The notes below the pieces were generated by a model, which saw only the letters and a list, made by a program, of their open reading frames with translations, did no database searches and was not told where the DNA came from. Shown here one piece after another: positions 18,437 through 27,785 of a stretch of DNA of 64,000 bases. The DNA is from Exilibacterium tricleocarpae (GTDB lineage Bacteria; Pseudomonadota; Gammaproteobacteria; Pseudomonadales; Cellvibrionaceae): the NCBI RefSeq assembly GCF_007004655.1, contig NZ_ML660091.1, positions 392,259 through 456,258 of the forward strand, given 5' to 3'. A program made the position numbers and the translations under genes. Positions within the stretch are counted from its first letter, which is position 1, and each line of letters begins with the position of its first letter.

Positions 18437-19798
18437 CTAAACCACGGCCAGGGTAGTCACATTGGACTGGTGTTCGTAGCAGCGATCACTCTCGCCACTG
18501 TGAAAGTCGGCGGGGGATTCGACCCGCGTCACCAGCGTCCCGCACAATTCGCCCTGCTCGTTGAGCGCCTGGCAAGTGGGCGCGGTGTAGTGGGCCAGCC
18601 AACCTTCGTATTGTTTTTCACCGACACCGCAGCGCTGCGCGGCATAGGCGGTGGGGTTCTCGAGGTAGGTGGACATATCACTGAGTGGGATGGTCATATG
18701 GCCGGCGCCGGGGTGAAAGGCCACAAAACTGATGCCGCTGCGGTTCATTTTGTCAAGCAACTGGTCGGCGCTGTCCGACAGCAATTGCTGATTTTCCTGG
18801 CGCAGGCGGGAGATCTCTTCGTTGAGATTGCCCACCAGTTCATTGCGATAGGTCAACTCGACCTCGCGCATCTGCAGCATTTCTTTCAGCTCGGTGGTAG
18901 CCGCCTCGATCTTGGCGTCCAGTTCCATTTCGAAATTGGTTTTCAGCGTCTGTAACTGGGCGATCTCGATAGACTTGGCGGTTTTCAGCTTGTGCTCGAA
19001 GTACTCGCGCACGCCCTCTATTTTTGCCGCCTGCCCATCGATGGTTTGCTTCAACTGCTGGTTGCGCTGCTGCTCGTCGCTGTGGAGCTGGCGTATTTGC
19101 TCGATTTTTTCCTGGTGCTCCTGAATGCGGCGCTGGTGCTCGAGCTGCAATTCCTGCAATTCCTGCTTGCGCTTGGAATCCAGTGTCAGAATGCGCAGGC
19201 GCTGCTCTTTCAGTGTTTGCGCCATGCGGTCGCGAAACTCCTGCTCGAGCTGGCGTTGCAGTTTCTGACTGATATGGCGCTCCAGCGCGGCCGGTTCGAT
19301 AATCTGAGTCGGGGGTGCAGCGGCGGCCGGGGGCGGCTCGGGCGGCGCCTCTTCGACGACCTGCAAACCCAGCCGGTTGCGCTGTACGCCCTTGCGCAAA
19401 ATCACGAAATTGTTGGCGCCCGGTTGCATCTCCGGGTCCCACAACTGTTGTTGATGCCAGGCCACCGGACACTGGCTGCGACAGGCCAGGCGAATCGGAC
19501 CGGCACCCAGATCGGGGCCTCTGCCGGCGGTGTCGGCGAATTGTTCCAGTGGGATATTCCAGCGCTTGTCGGCAAAGCCGCGGGGATCGAAATCGATCAG
19601 GAAGAATACCGCAGCGGTGATTTTCAACTGCGGATTAACCCGCAAAAAAACCGCTTTAACCGTATCGCCCGCCTTCTCCGTTACCGGTACAAAGCCGTCC
19701 AATATGGCTTCGAACTCGGCATGCAGCATTTCCCGCACAATGGCATTGTGTTCGAAAAACAATACAGCTTGCGTCTGCGCGCCTGGTTTTGCTGCCAT
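18437..19798 (-). CDS. Hypothetical long coiled-coil protein
   Basis: A 453-residue protein with no signal peptide. Residues 1-150 form a globular part. Residues about 185-370 are strongly heptad-like (KLQRQLEQEFRDRMAQTLKEQ and onward) and should form a long coiled coil. The C-terminal 80 residues are globular, contain several cysteines and end with CYEHQS. I do not recognise a named family, though it recalls scaffold or chromosome-partition helpers by shape only. The gene is upstream of the PLP-enzyme gene on the same strand. About 260 bp before it hold nothing notable. Confidence 0.7.
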   Translation of the reverse strand: MAAKPGAQTQAVLFFEHNAIVREMLHAEFEAILDGFVPVTEKAGDTVKAVFLRVNPQLKITAAVFFLIDFDPRGFADKRWNIPLEQFADTAGRGPDLGAGPIRLACRSQCPVAWHQQQLWDPEMQPGANNFVILRKGVQRNRLGLQVVEEAPPEPPPAAAAPPTQIIEPAALERHISQKLQRQLEQEFRDRMAQTLKEQRLRILTLDSKRKQELQELQLEHQRRIQEHQEKIEQIRQLHSDEQQRNQQLKQTIDGQAAKIEGVREYFEHKLKTAKSIEIAQLQTLKTNFEMELDAKIEAATTELKEMLQMREVELTYRNELVGNLNEEISRLRQENQQLLSDSADQLLDKMNRSGISFVAFHPGAGHMTIPLSDMSTYLENPTAYAAQRCGVGEKQYEGWLAHYTAPTCQALNEQGELCGTLVTRVESPADFHSGESDRCYEHQSNVTTLAVV

Positions 19799-20059
19799 AA
19801 ATCGAGGTCCGTCGCGGCGGTCCGCACTAGCTACTGGGATCTCAGAGTAAACGGAGTGGTTTAAGCGCCAATCAGTCCCTGGCGTGACCTGCTAACCATC
19901 GGGTTCTCGAGACTATACCGACTTATTATTGACCACAATTACCGCAGGCGCTGTGACAGGATCATCACTTTATAGATTAAAACTTAAGCATTTGATACAA
20001 ACGTGGGGGTTTTGAGCATAAGTAACAAACAGCAACAGGGACCCGTGACCGGCGCCGGG

Positions 20060-20158
20060 TCAGAGGTCTACACAGTCATCCAGCCAGGTCTCGTCCGCTT
20101 CATCGTCCGGCAGGTCCACCAAGTCCCCTTGCAGCAGTTCTTCCAGATAGTCTTCCAT
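20060..20158 (-). CDS. Small acidic protein, 32 residues
   Basis: On the minus strand an ATG at 20158 opens 32 codons to a TGA at 20060-20062. The start has an excellent Shine-Dalgarno, GGAGG eight bases upstream. The product is very acidic (begins MEDYLEELLQGDLVDLPDDE and has 13 D/E residues) with a few aromatic residues, so a random open frame is unlikely. No family is recognised. It lies divergent to the transporter-trehalase unit, which has two operator-like palindromes near its promoter. It could be a small regulator or DNA-mimic peptide, but nothing proves that. Confidence 0.55.
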   Translation of the reverse strand: MEDYLEELLQGDLVDLPDDEADETWLDDCVDL

Positions 20159-20278
20159 AGTTACGCCCTCCGGCGCGCTGTTACAGTTGGCACGGAAAAG
20201 TTACAACAAGCAGATGACAGTGATATGACGAGCAACAGGCCGCGCTCTGCGCTCACTATCACCCTGTCCGGGCACAAC

Positions 20279-20329
20279 TGAAATGCATTTCAAAAAAGGA
20301 TTGAAATGCATTTCATATCATCGTAATGT
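20279..20329 (+). promoter_or_regulatory. Two palindromic operators and promoter for transporter-trehalase
   Basis: The 14-bp perfect palindrome TGAAATGCATTTCA occurs at 20279-20292 and 20302-20315, centres 23 bp apart. A plausible -35 TTGAAA (20301-20306) lies inside the second copy, with a 17-bp spacer to a weak -10 TAATGT (20324-20329). A repressor bound here would cover the -35. The regulator gene is not in the neighbourhood, so its identity is unknown; LacI- or GntR-type is the guess. Confidence 0.7.
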
Positions 20330-20383
20330 AAATAATCGAACACCCCGCCAGCGGCGGTATCGGAAAGCAGCCGGAACCCTGAC

Positions 20384-21619
20384 ATGAGCAACCTTCCCAT
20401 CAAACTGTCGCTGTTTATCAACTATTTCCTGTTCGCCATCCTCCTCAACAGCGTCGGCACGGTCATCCTGCAGGTGCAGAACAGCTACGGCGTCACCGAG
20501 TCGGCTGCCAGCGTCCTGGAGGGCTTCAAAGACTTGAGCATTGCCCTGACGTCGTTCCTGGTGGCCTCCTTTATCGCCCGTATCGGCTACAAGCGCAGTA
20601 TGCTGTTTGCCCTGGGCTTCATCGGCCTGGTGTGCCTGCTGATGCCCCAGGTGCCGGCGTTCTGGATGACCAAACTGCTGTTCGCCGCCATCGGCGTCAG
20701 CTTTGCGCTGGTCAAGGTATCGGTGTTTGCCACCCTGGGCCTGGTGACCGGCAGCCGCAGGGAACACGTCAGCACCATGAATTTCCTGGAGTCGTTTTTT
20801 ATGGTGGGGGTGATGTCGGGGTATTTTATCTTCAGTGCGTTTATCGACGATGCCGACCCCGGCGCCGAGCGCTGGTTGCAGGTCTATTACCTGCTCGCCG
20901 TGCTGGCGTTTGCCGCCCTGGCGCTGCTTCTGTTTGCCCCGCTGGACGAAGCCGGCGTCACGCCCGAGGCCGGCCGCCCCCTGCGGCGGGAGTTTACGGA
21001 TATGATGGCACTGGCGATCAAACCGCTGGTGTTGGTTTTCGTGATCAGCGCTTTTCTCTACGTGTTGATCGAGCAGAGCATTATGTCCTGGCTGCCCACC
21101 TTCAACAGCAGCATTCTCAATCTGTCCACGTCGCTCAGTATTCAGATGGCCAGCATCCTGGCGGCCGCCACGGCCTGCGGGCGCTTTGCCGCCGGTGTGG
21201 TGCTGCGGCGCTATCACTGGTTCGGGGTGCTGGCAGTCGGGCTGGCGCTGGCGGCGGCGCTGGTGCTGGTCAGTCTGCCCCTGGCCGGCAACAGCGGCGG
21301 TGCGCCGGTCACCAGTTGGTTCGATGCGCCCCTGGCATCGTTTGTGTTCCCGCTGATCGGGTTGTGTATTGCGCCGGTGTACCCGGCAATCAACTCGGTG
21401 ATTCTCTCGGCGCTGCCGGTACATAAACACGCACCCATGTCCGGCCTGATTGTGGTGTTCTCCGCGCTGGGTGGTACTACCGGCTCTCTGGTGACCGGCC
21501 ACCTGTTCGAGGCCTTTGGCGGTAAAACCGCGTTTTATTTCTCGCTGCTGCCCATAGCGCTGTTATTATTCGCGCTCTATTTGTTCAAACGCCAAACCGA
21601 TGATGTACCCAATGGCTGA
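20384..21619 (+). CDS. MFS transporter, probable sugar importer
   Basis: A 411-residue polytopic membrane protein with about twelve hydrophobic helices in two halves of six and no signal peptide. The general MFS pattern is clear, with basic loops after helix 2 (ARIGYKRSM) and no distinctive substrate motif. Its last codons overlap the trehalase start by 20 bp, so the two are translationally linked. That suggests import of trehalose or a related glucoside. Two palindromic operators lie upstream, so the unit is probably repressed without substrate. Substrate assignment is inferred from context only. Confidence 0.85.
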   Translation: MSNLPIKLSLFINYFLFAILLNSVGTVILQVQNSYGVTESAASVLEGFKDLSIALTSFLVASFIARIGYKRSMLFALGFIGLVCLLMPQVPAFWMTKLLFAAIGVSFALVKVSVFATLGLVTGSRREHVSTMNFLESFFMVGVMSGYFIFSAFIDDADPGAERWLQVYYLLAVLAFAALALLLFAPLDEAGVTPEAGRPLRREFTDMMALAIKPLVLVFVISAFLYVLIEQSIMSWLPTFNSSILNLSTSLSIQMASILAAATACGRFAAGVVLRRYHWFGVLAVGLALAAALVLVSLPLAGNSGGAPVTSWFDAPLASFVFPLIGLCIAPVYPAINSVILSALPVHKHAPMSGLIVVFSALGGTTGSLVTGHLFEAFGGKTAFYFSLLPIALLLFALYLFKRQTDDVPNG

Positions 21620-23123
21620 ATACCCAACCCCCGATCAGTTGTATGCAGAGTTGTTTGAAGCGGTACAGTCCGGACATCTCTTTGCCGATTCCAAAACCTT
21701 TGTCGATGCGGTGCCGAAAACCGACGCCGCCACGATCAATCGCGCCTTTCGCGAGCAGGTCGGCCAACCGGGCTTTGCGCTGCCGGCGTTTGTCGAGGCC
21801 AACTTCGATTTACCGGCAACCACAGCCAGCGGGCTGGCACCGGATAGCGGGCGTCCGGTGCGCGACCATATCGAACAGCTCTGGGGACTGCTGACACGGG
21901 TGGCCGAAAACGACAACCCCAACGCTTCACTGATCGCACTGCCCCACCCGTTTATCGTGCCCGGCGGACGGTTCCGGGAAATTTATTATTGGGACAGCTA
22001 CTTCACCCTGCTGGGGCTGGCAGCCTCAGGTCGCACCGACCTGGTCGCGCATATGGTCGCCAACTTCGCCTACCTGATCGACACTATCGGCTTTATCCCA
22101 AACGGCAACCGCAGTTACTTCTGCACCCGCTCCCAGTTGCCGTTGTTTGCGTTGATGGTCGAACTGCTGGCCGAGACAACGGGCGATGAAAACGTTTACC
22201 GGCGTTTTCTCCCGCAACTGGAACAAGAGTATCGCTTTTGGATGGACGGGTCAGCGCAACTGACCGACAACCTGAGCACTGCCCGGCGCGTCGTGGCAGT
22301 GGACGGCGGCCACCTCAATCGCTTCTGGGACGACAGCGACCTGCCGCGCCAGGAGAGCCACAGCGAGGACCTGGCACTGGCGGCCCGCAGCGCCCGCCCG
22401 GCGGCGGAACTTTACCGCGACCTGCGCGCCGCCTGTGAATCGGGCTGGGATTTCAGCGCCCGCTGGCTCGCCGACCCGCAGGACCTGGGTTCGATTCGCA
22501 CCACTGAAGTGATCCCGGTCGATCTCAATGCCGTGATGTACAAACTCGAATCGGTACTGGCCCACAGCCATCGCCTGCAGGGAGATAAACAACGGGCGGC
22601 CCGGTTCACCGAGCGCGCCGCCCAGCGCCGGCACCTGCTGCAAACCCGTTTTTTCGACGCCCAAACCGGCTGCTTTACCGACTTGCTGCTGCCGGATTTG
22701 CGGCCCTCTACCACCTTGTCGCTGGCCATGGCGTATCCGTTTTTCTTCGAGCTGGCCACCCGGCGGCAAGCGCAGCAGTTTGCACAAAAAATGCAGTCGG
22801 CGTTTTTAAAACCCGGCGGCTGGGTAACGACTTTGATCGACAGCGGCCAACAGTGGGATTCTCCCAACGGCTGGGCACCTCTGCAATGGGTCACCTACAC
22901 CGGCTTATGCAACTATGGTTTCACCGCCGAAGCCCGCGCCGGCGCACGCCGGTGGGTGGACAACAATCTCGCGGTTTACGGCAGCACCGGCAAACTGCTG
23001 GAGAAATACAACGTCGAGCAAGTCGGGCGGATCGCCGGCGGTGGCGAGTACGCCGTGCAGGACGGCTTCGGCTGGACCAATGGGGTATTACTCAGGTTTA
23101 TGGATCAATTGGGGATACCGTAA
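21600..23123 (+). CDS. Cytoplasmic trehalase, GH37
   Basis: A 507-residue alpha,alpha-trehalase that splits trehalose into two glucose molecules. Both GH37 signatures are present: PGGRFREIYYWDSY at 121-134, and QWDSPNGWAP near residue 418. The predicted catalytic acid is Asp284 in ESGWDFSARW. The glycine-rich GGGEYAVQDGFGWTNG lies near the end. No signal peptide is visible, so it resembles cytoplasmic TreF rather than periplasmic TreA. The start ATG at 21600 lies within the end of the transporter gene. The length is close to the family norm. Confidence 0.94.
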   Translation: MMYPMAEYPTPDQLYAELFEAVQSGHLFADSKTFVDAVPKTDAATINRAFREQVGQPGFALPAFVEANFDLPATTASGLAPDSGRPVRDHIEQLWGLLTRVAENDNPNASLIALPHPFIVPGGRFREIYYWDSYFTLLGLAASGRTDLVAHMVANFAYLIDTIGFIPNGNRSYFCTRSQLPLFALMVELLAETTGDENVYRRFLPQLEQEYRFWMDGSAQLTDNLSTARRVVAVDGGHLNRFWDDSDLPRQESHSEDLALAARSARPAAELYRDLRAACESGWDFSARWLADPQDLGSIRTTEVIPVDLNAVMYKLESVLAHSHRLQGDKQRAARFTERAAQRRHLLQTRFFDAQTGCFTDLLLPDLRPSTTLSLAMAYPFFFELATRRQAQQFAQKMQSAFLKPGGWVTTLIDSGQQWDSPNGWAPLQWVTYTGLCNYGFTAEARAGARRWVDNNLAVYGSTGKLLEKYNVEQVGRIAGGGEYAVQDGFGWTNGVLLRFMDQLGIP

Positions 23124-23300
23124 AAACACGGCGCCCGTATCACACTGTCAGTCTATTTCTCCCGGTATCGATCTTATCAATTTTCCCGGCGACCAGTGAC
23201 TCAGTTGTTACCCGGACAGGTAATCGATATGCTTGTGCGCATATCGGCAACCAGAAACAGTGATAGCCACAGGGATAAACGCAAAGGTCAATTGCCTGCC

Positions 23301-24335
23301 ATGTCAGATCGCGACCAAGACGGCGATAAAGAGACAGACACGACGGAGTCGGCGCCACCGATCCTCCCCCGCCAGACTACCCGGGACAAAAAAATAGCGC
23401 TGGCCCTCGGCAGCGGCTCCGCCAGAGGCTGGGGACATATCGGGGTGATACGGGCGTTGCACGATGCCGGTATCGCCCCCGATATCGTCTGCGGATCGTC
23501 CATCGGCGCGCTGGTCGGTGCCAGTTATGCCAACGGCCGGCTCGCCGACCTGGAAACCTGGGCGAGAAGCCTGACCACCTGGAAGATGGTGCGTTTCGTC
23601 GACGTTCGCATTACCACCGCCGCCATGATCGACGGCGGCCGCCTGCGCATGGAATTAAGTGAGGTCATCGCCGATCAGGATACACTGATAGAAGACCTGC
23701 CGATCCGCTTTGGGGCGGTGGCGACAAAACTGTTGTCCGGCCGGGAAATTCAGTTTACCCAGGGCTCGCTGCAGGAAGCCATCTGGAGTTCCGCCGCCAT
23801 TCCCGGTATCCTGCCGCCGGTGCGGCTCGACGATGAGTGGCTGGTGGACGGCGGCGTGGTCAACCCGGTGCCGGTGAGTCTGTGCCGCACCCTGGATGCC
23901 GACCTGGTTATCGCCGTCAATCTCAATGGCAATATCATCGGCGCCCGCGGTGGCGATGCCAAAAAACGCAGTGCCAGACCCGCCAGGAAACACAGCGGCG
24001 GCAAGGACGGGAGGGAAGACTCCTTCTCGAAATTCAAAGAGTCCATTATCCGCCACCCGCTCTATCCCTTTCCGCTCGAAGAACCTGAAGACATCAAGGC
24101 CGGTGTCAAACCGCCGGGTATGTTCGAGGCCTTTGCCGATGCCATCAATATTATGCAGGACCGGATTACTCGCAGCCGCATGGTGGGCGACCCGCCCGAT
24201 GTCTTGATCGCCCCCCATATGGCCGGCATCTGGATGATGGACTTTACCCGGGCAGCCGAAGCGATCGATATCGGTTATGCCAGCGTGGAGCGGCTGCTGC
24301 CGGAAATTCTGCACCAGATAAAAATGGCGAAGTAA
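23301..24335 (+). CDS. Patatin-like phospholipase, RssA-like
   Basis: A lipid acyl hydrolase of about 344 residues with a Ser-Asp dyad. The glycine-rich oxyanion stretch GSGSARGWGHIGV lies at 37-50, the nucleophile elbow GSSIG at 65-69 (Ser67) and the catalytic Asp in VDGGVVNP. No signal peptide or membrane helix is visible. The ATG at 23301 is preferred because it leaves a short N-terminus before the conserved domain; in-frame starts at 23196 and 23229 would lengthen it. It may act in membrane phospholipid turnover. It is monocistronic and convergent with the protease gene. Confidence 0.87.
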   Translation: MSDRDQDGDKETDTTESAPPILPRQTTRDKKIALALGSGSARGWGHIGVIRALHDAGIAPDIVCGSSIGALVGASYANGRLADLETWARSLTTWKMVRFVDVRITTAAMIDGGRLRMELSEVIADQDTLIEDLPIRFGAVATKLLSGREIQFTQGSLQEAIWSSAAIPGILPPVRLDDEWLVDGGVVNPVPVSLCRTLDADLVIAVNLNGNIIGARGGDAKKRSARPARKHSGGKDGREDSFSKFKESIIRHPLYPFPLEEPEDIKAGVKPPGMFEAFADAINIMQDRITRSRMVGDPPDVLIAPHMAGIWMMDFTRAAEAIDIGYASVERLLPEILHQIKMAK

Positions 24336-24349
24336 TTGGCGATCAGCCC

Positions 24350-24382
24350 AAAAAAAGCGGTAAAGCCAACCGGCTTCACCGC
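24350..24382 (-). terminator. Rho-independent terminator of the minus-strand protease gene
   Basis: An 11-bp hairpin with one mismatch (arms GCGGTAAAGCC at 24357-24367 and GGCTTCACCGC at 24372-24382). On the minus strand it is followed by seven T residues (an A tract at 24350-24356 on plus). It lies between the convergent lipase and protease genes and best serves the minus-strand gene. Confidence 0.75.
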
Positions 24383-24477
24383 AACTATCGCTTTGGTTTA
24401 CTTGTGCGGCCCCGATTTCCGGGCGAACCACTGGGATTTCTCAGCCTACTCGCCGGGTTTTTCCAAGCACCGGACGT

Positions 24478-27456
24478 TCATCTAATCCAGACTTGATATT
24501 CGTTCCACAAGGTATTGATATCCTGCCCGGTGGTATTGCGAATGGCGCTTTCCCAGGTCCAGTTATTGGGATTGTCGGGATTGGCCTGTTGGTTGAAGTC
24601 ACGGACAAAATTACTGAAACCCGCCTCCTCTTGCAACCACGCCAAAAAGAAACCGGTGGTTTTGTAACCGCTGGTCCAGTGGCCGCCACTGCGCCGTTGC
24701 GACAGCGGCGCGTAGCCGGCTAAATGCCGCACCGTATCGGCCAGGCCCTCGACGGCCGAAGACGCCGCACCGCTGGCGTGCTGGTAGGCGTGGGTCATTT
24801 CGTGATAGAGAATCCCCGTCACTTCGTCCAACACATCGCGATTGGCGCTGCGCAGGCGATCGAGATAGTAGGCGTTGATATTGACAGTGATCCGCGGCGG
24901 CCGCCCCGCTTTCCACGCGATCCCGTCGCGGTTGTTATCCCAGTTCTCGATCCGCAGCTCCAGTTCGGAAAAGTTCGGCACCGCAGCCGGCGTTTCGTAT
25001 AAAAGCGGGCCTACCTCAGCGGCAATCCGATGAATATAGCCGTCCACATCGGGCACCAGTTCCCTGAACAACCGGGCACCGGACGAATTGTCGGGGCGAT
25101 AATCAATCGACGGCTTCAACACGGCTTCCCAACCGGTCGCCGCCGTGCTGATACGGAAAGACGACAAGGTATCATTGAAACCGAGAGTGGTCAGGTTGGT
25201 TATATCGCGGTTGAGACCGTGAACAGTGCCGCCGAAATTGATATGGCGAAACAGCTCGACCCGATAACCGCTTTGCACGCGCACGGAAGAGACCACATCA
25301 TTCCATCCGCTCGGCATGCTGGTGTAGTCCCCCGCGCCGCGACAAAAGCTGGCGCCGCGGTACTGGGAATGTTGATAGAAACAGACAACACCATCGGTTA
25401 TGGTCACTTCTGTAGTGGCGCGCTTGGAGGCACCACTGTCATCCAGCACAGTCAGGGCCACCGTGTAGGTGCCTTTCGTCGTATAGGTATGTTCAGGGTT
25501 GGCGTCGTCGCTGGTGTTACCGTCACCGAAATCCCACTGGTAACTGATAATGCTGCCGTCAGGGTCTGAAGTGCCGGTACTGCGAAAGCGCACGACACTG
25601 TCGACCGTACCGGAGTAAGGACCGTTGACCCGTGCCACCGGTGCCTGGTTTTGACCTTCGGTAACCGGCAGCAGGCGAAATTTCTGGTTACTGTTCCCGT
25701 GGCAGCCCCACTGCAGGATGTTGGCTCCATCGCCCGTTCTGGCTCCCTCCACATCGACACACTTGCCGCTGCCCACATTTTGCAGCGCAACAATATTGTT
25801 GCCGTAGTCGATAATACCGAAGCGTCTGCCGGTGGAACCGTCACAGGATTGCTGTTCGATATTTTGTCCGTCACTGCGATCGCCACTGCCGGGCCTGACC
25901 GCCAGGCATTGACTACTGTGTCGCGCCTGCAGGTCAATCTGGTTGTTGCCGCGGTCGCGCAGCTCCCACTGTTGGTTTTCGCCTTGATTGCAGTCCCATT
26001 GCACAATATTGCCACCACGGCTGGGGCTTCTGTCGGCAACATCGAGACATTTCCCGGAATGCAACGCCTGCAGTGCGAAGGTGCCGGTGACCACCGGACC
26101 GACGCCATTGCGAAAGCCCGCCATTATCGGTGCCGTAATGTTTAACACGCGATGGTTATCGTGCCAGGCCGCGGTGCCGCGGGGCGCGCCGCGAAACGTT
26201 TTGCCCGGGTGCGACCAGAAGTTGCGGCGCCGGCAGCAACCCTGGATATTGTAAGACATCACCGTGCGCCAGCCGCCACTGCGATTGGCATAGCCGTGAC
26301 CGAAGGGATAGGGAGAGCGGCTCGAGTCCTGTTCCGGATTGTGGCGTGCCCCCTGCAAGTGACCGATTTCATGGGCAAAAGTGTAGTTACCTGTCGCGCA
26401 GTTTTTCGCCACTATGGCATAGGCGGAGTTGACATTGGAGCCGATCCCCCGGGCGATGCCGCAGTAGCCGCCGCCATTGGTAATCAGTATCGCCACATCG
26501 GCGCTGCGCTGTTCGAGCAGGCTGTGCACCTCGTCCATATAACCGTCGCGGCGACCCGCAAATCGACTTAAATCGGTGCGCATATCGCCGGACTCCCGGT
26601 AGTTGACCTGCGCCATATGGGCCAGTCGTACACGGGCGTTGATATCACTGTCGGCGTAACCGGCATTGGTTTCGGCGATGGCCAGATCGATAGTACCGGC
26701 GATATTGTTGCGGACCGCCGGCGTATAGACCACCAGCAAATCGATTACCGCGGTGTCGGCCCGGGGATCGGCCGCGGCGGTAACGGCCAGTTGCTCGAGC
26801 ATCTGTTCGTCGACCAGAGAGGTATCGCCGTCAACGGCGGGCGGGTGATCTTCGGGTAAGGCATCAGGATTAATTTCCTTGATAACGTGCGCGCCATCGG
26901 CCAGCGGTTCGACCTTAAACAACCTGTCGGCATAGTGAATGGTCGCGGTGATTTCATTGCCGCGGCGAACGATGATAACTGAGTCCGCAACGGATTCTGT
27001 GTTGGATGCCGAGGGCTTTTTCAGACTACCCGCTGAAGGTTTCCCCACATTGCTTACTGAAGGCTTTCTCACATTACTTGCCGAGGACTCTCCACCACCG
27101 GCAGCGGTCATTTTGCCCTGGCCGGCGGCTATACTGCCGCGCCACACCACTGCCCCGGTACCGCTGGCATAAGCGTTTCGACGCACAGCCCGCAGGTCTA
27201 TACCCCCGTCGAGGTTCAACAGGATACTGCCCTGCTCCTCACTCACTAAAGCAGCGTTCACGGTTCTTAAAACCTGATGATCAACTTCCCGATCCTCAAC
27301 TGTTCTACTCAGGGCCACCGCAGCAGTTGACTGCAGTTTATCGGGCAACGGGGAAAACAGCGGTTGATCAACGTCCGCAGCCGCGGCACTGCCCGACACC
27401 AGGAGCCCGCAGAAAACAATGGCTGTAGCGACGGGTGAAAAAAATGGTTGGCGCAT
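24478..27456 (-). CDS. Secreted multidomain metalloprotease with ricin-B, PKD, crystallin and BSP domains
   Basis: A protein of about 992 residues from the ATG at 27456, chosen for a strong GGGAGGA upstream and a following signal peptide (ending GSAAAADVDQ). Order of parts: prodomain with a short KPSxSN repeat; zinc metallopeptidase with HEIGHLQGARH at 362-372 (HExxHxxGxxH type); ricin-type carbohydrate-binding repeats (QQW motifs, about 465-605); PKD domain (about 605-690, SYQWDFGDGN); beta/gamma-crystallin motifs (about 700-785); and a basic-secretory-protein-like end with a second zinc motif HEMTH. It is probably secreted and digests protein in carbohydrate-rich material. Two identical palindromes flank its promoter region. 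Confidence 0.85.
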   Translation of the reverse strand: MRQPFFSPVATAIVFCGLLVSGSAAAADVDQPLFSPLPDKLQSTAAVALSRTVEDREVDHQVLRTVNAALVSEEQGSILLNLDGGIDLRAVRRNAYASGTGAVVWRGSIAAGQGKMTAAGGGESSASNVRKPSVSNVGKPSAGSLKKPSASNTESVADSVIIVRRGNEITATIHYADRLFKVEPLADGAHVIKEINPDALPEDHPPAVDGDTSLVDEQMLEQLAVTAAADPRADTAVIDLLVVYTPAVRNNIAGTIDLAIAETNAGYADSDINARVRLAHMAQVNYRESGDMRTDLSRFAGRRDGYMDEVHSLLEQRSADVAILITNGGGYCGIARGIGSNVNSAYAIVAKNCATGNYTFAHEIGHLQGARHNPEQDSSRSPYPFGHGYANRSGGWRTVMSYNIQGCCRRRNFWSHPGKTFRGAPRGTAAWHDNHRVLNITAPIMAGFRNGVGPVVTGTFALQALHSGKCLDVADRSPSRGGNIVQWDCNQGENQQWELRDRGNNQIDLQARHSSQCLAVRPGSGDRSDGQNIEQQSCDGSTGRRFGIIDYGNNIVALQNVGSGKCVDVEGARTGDGANILQWGCHGNSNQKFRLLPVTEGQNQAPVARVNGPYSGTVDSVVRFRSTGTSDPDGSIISYQWDFGDGNTSDDANPEHTYTTKGTYTVALTVLDDSGASKRATTEVTITDGVVCFYQHSQYRGASFCRGAGDYTSMPSGWNDVVSSVRVQSGYRVELFRHINFGGTVHGLNRDITNLTTLGFNDTLSSFRISTAATGWEAVLKPSIDYRPDNSSGARLFRELVPDVDGYIHRIAAEVGPLLYETPAAVPNFSELELRIENWDNNRDGIAWKAGRPPRITVNINAYYLDRLRSANRDVLDEVTGILYHEMTHAYQHASGAASSAVEGLADTVRHLAGYAPLSQRRSGGHWTSGYKTTGFFLAWLQEEAGFSNFVRDFNQQANPDNPNNWTWESAIRNTTGQDINTLWNEYQVWIR

Positions 27457-27498
27457 GAAGTATCCTCCCATGGCGGGATTGATTTTGGACCCCTTTTT

Positions 27499-27510
27499 GA
27501 CAACGTTGTC
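27499..27510. promoter_or_regulatory. Operator-like palindrome GACAACGTTGTC, promoter-proximal copy
   Basis: A perfect 12-bp palindrome 43 bp upstream of the metalloprotease start, with a second copy at 27594. A CpG-centred palindrome of this kind resembles sites bound by LacI-family repressors of carbohydrate genes in gammaproteobacteria. The regulator is not identified. Confidence 0.65.
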
Positions 27511-27593
27511 GCTGGCAAGGTTGAGCAATAGACACGCCATCTAGGGTAATTTATAAAATTTCTTCTAGATTTTTAGGTTAGACAAACCAAAAA

Positions 27594-27609
27594 TAGACAA
27601 CGTTGTCTA
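27594..27609. promoter_or_regulatory. Operator-like palindrome TAGACAACGTTGTCTA, distal copy
   Basis: A 16-bp perfect palindrome containing the same 12-bp core as the copy at 27499, about 97 bp apart centre to centre. The two flank an AT-rich stretch (27541-27590) that probably contains the protease promoter, an arrangement that would allow looping between two bound repressors. Confidence 0.65.
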
Positions 27610-27785
27610 ACCGGCGTGAAGCGTATCACCCGCATTCAGAAAAGTGCGTGAGGCCGATCACAGTCTGTATTGGGATTACGCTGACAAGCGTGTGCGCAAC
27701 ATCAAAGTGTCAGGCTTTTGGCATCGAAGACTACTGCAGTCCGAGGTGCGCCAGCGCAGCCGTGCAGGACATGGCATGCAACCCG

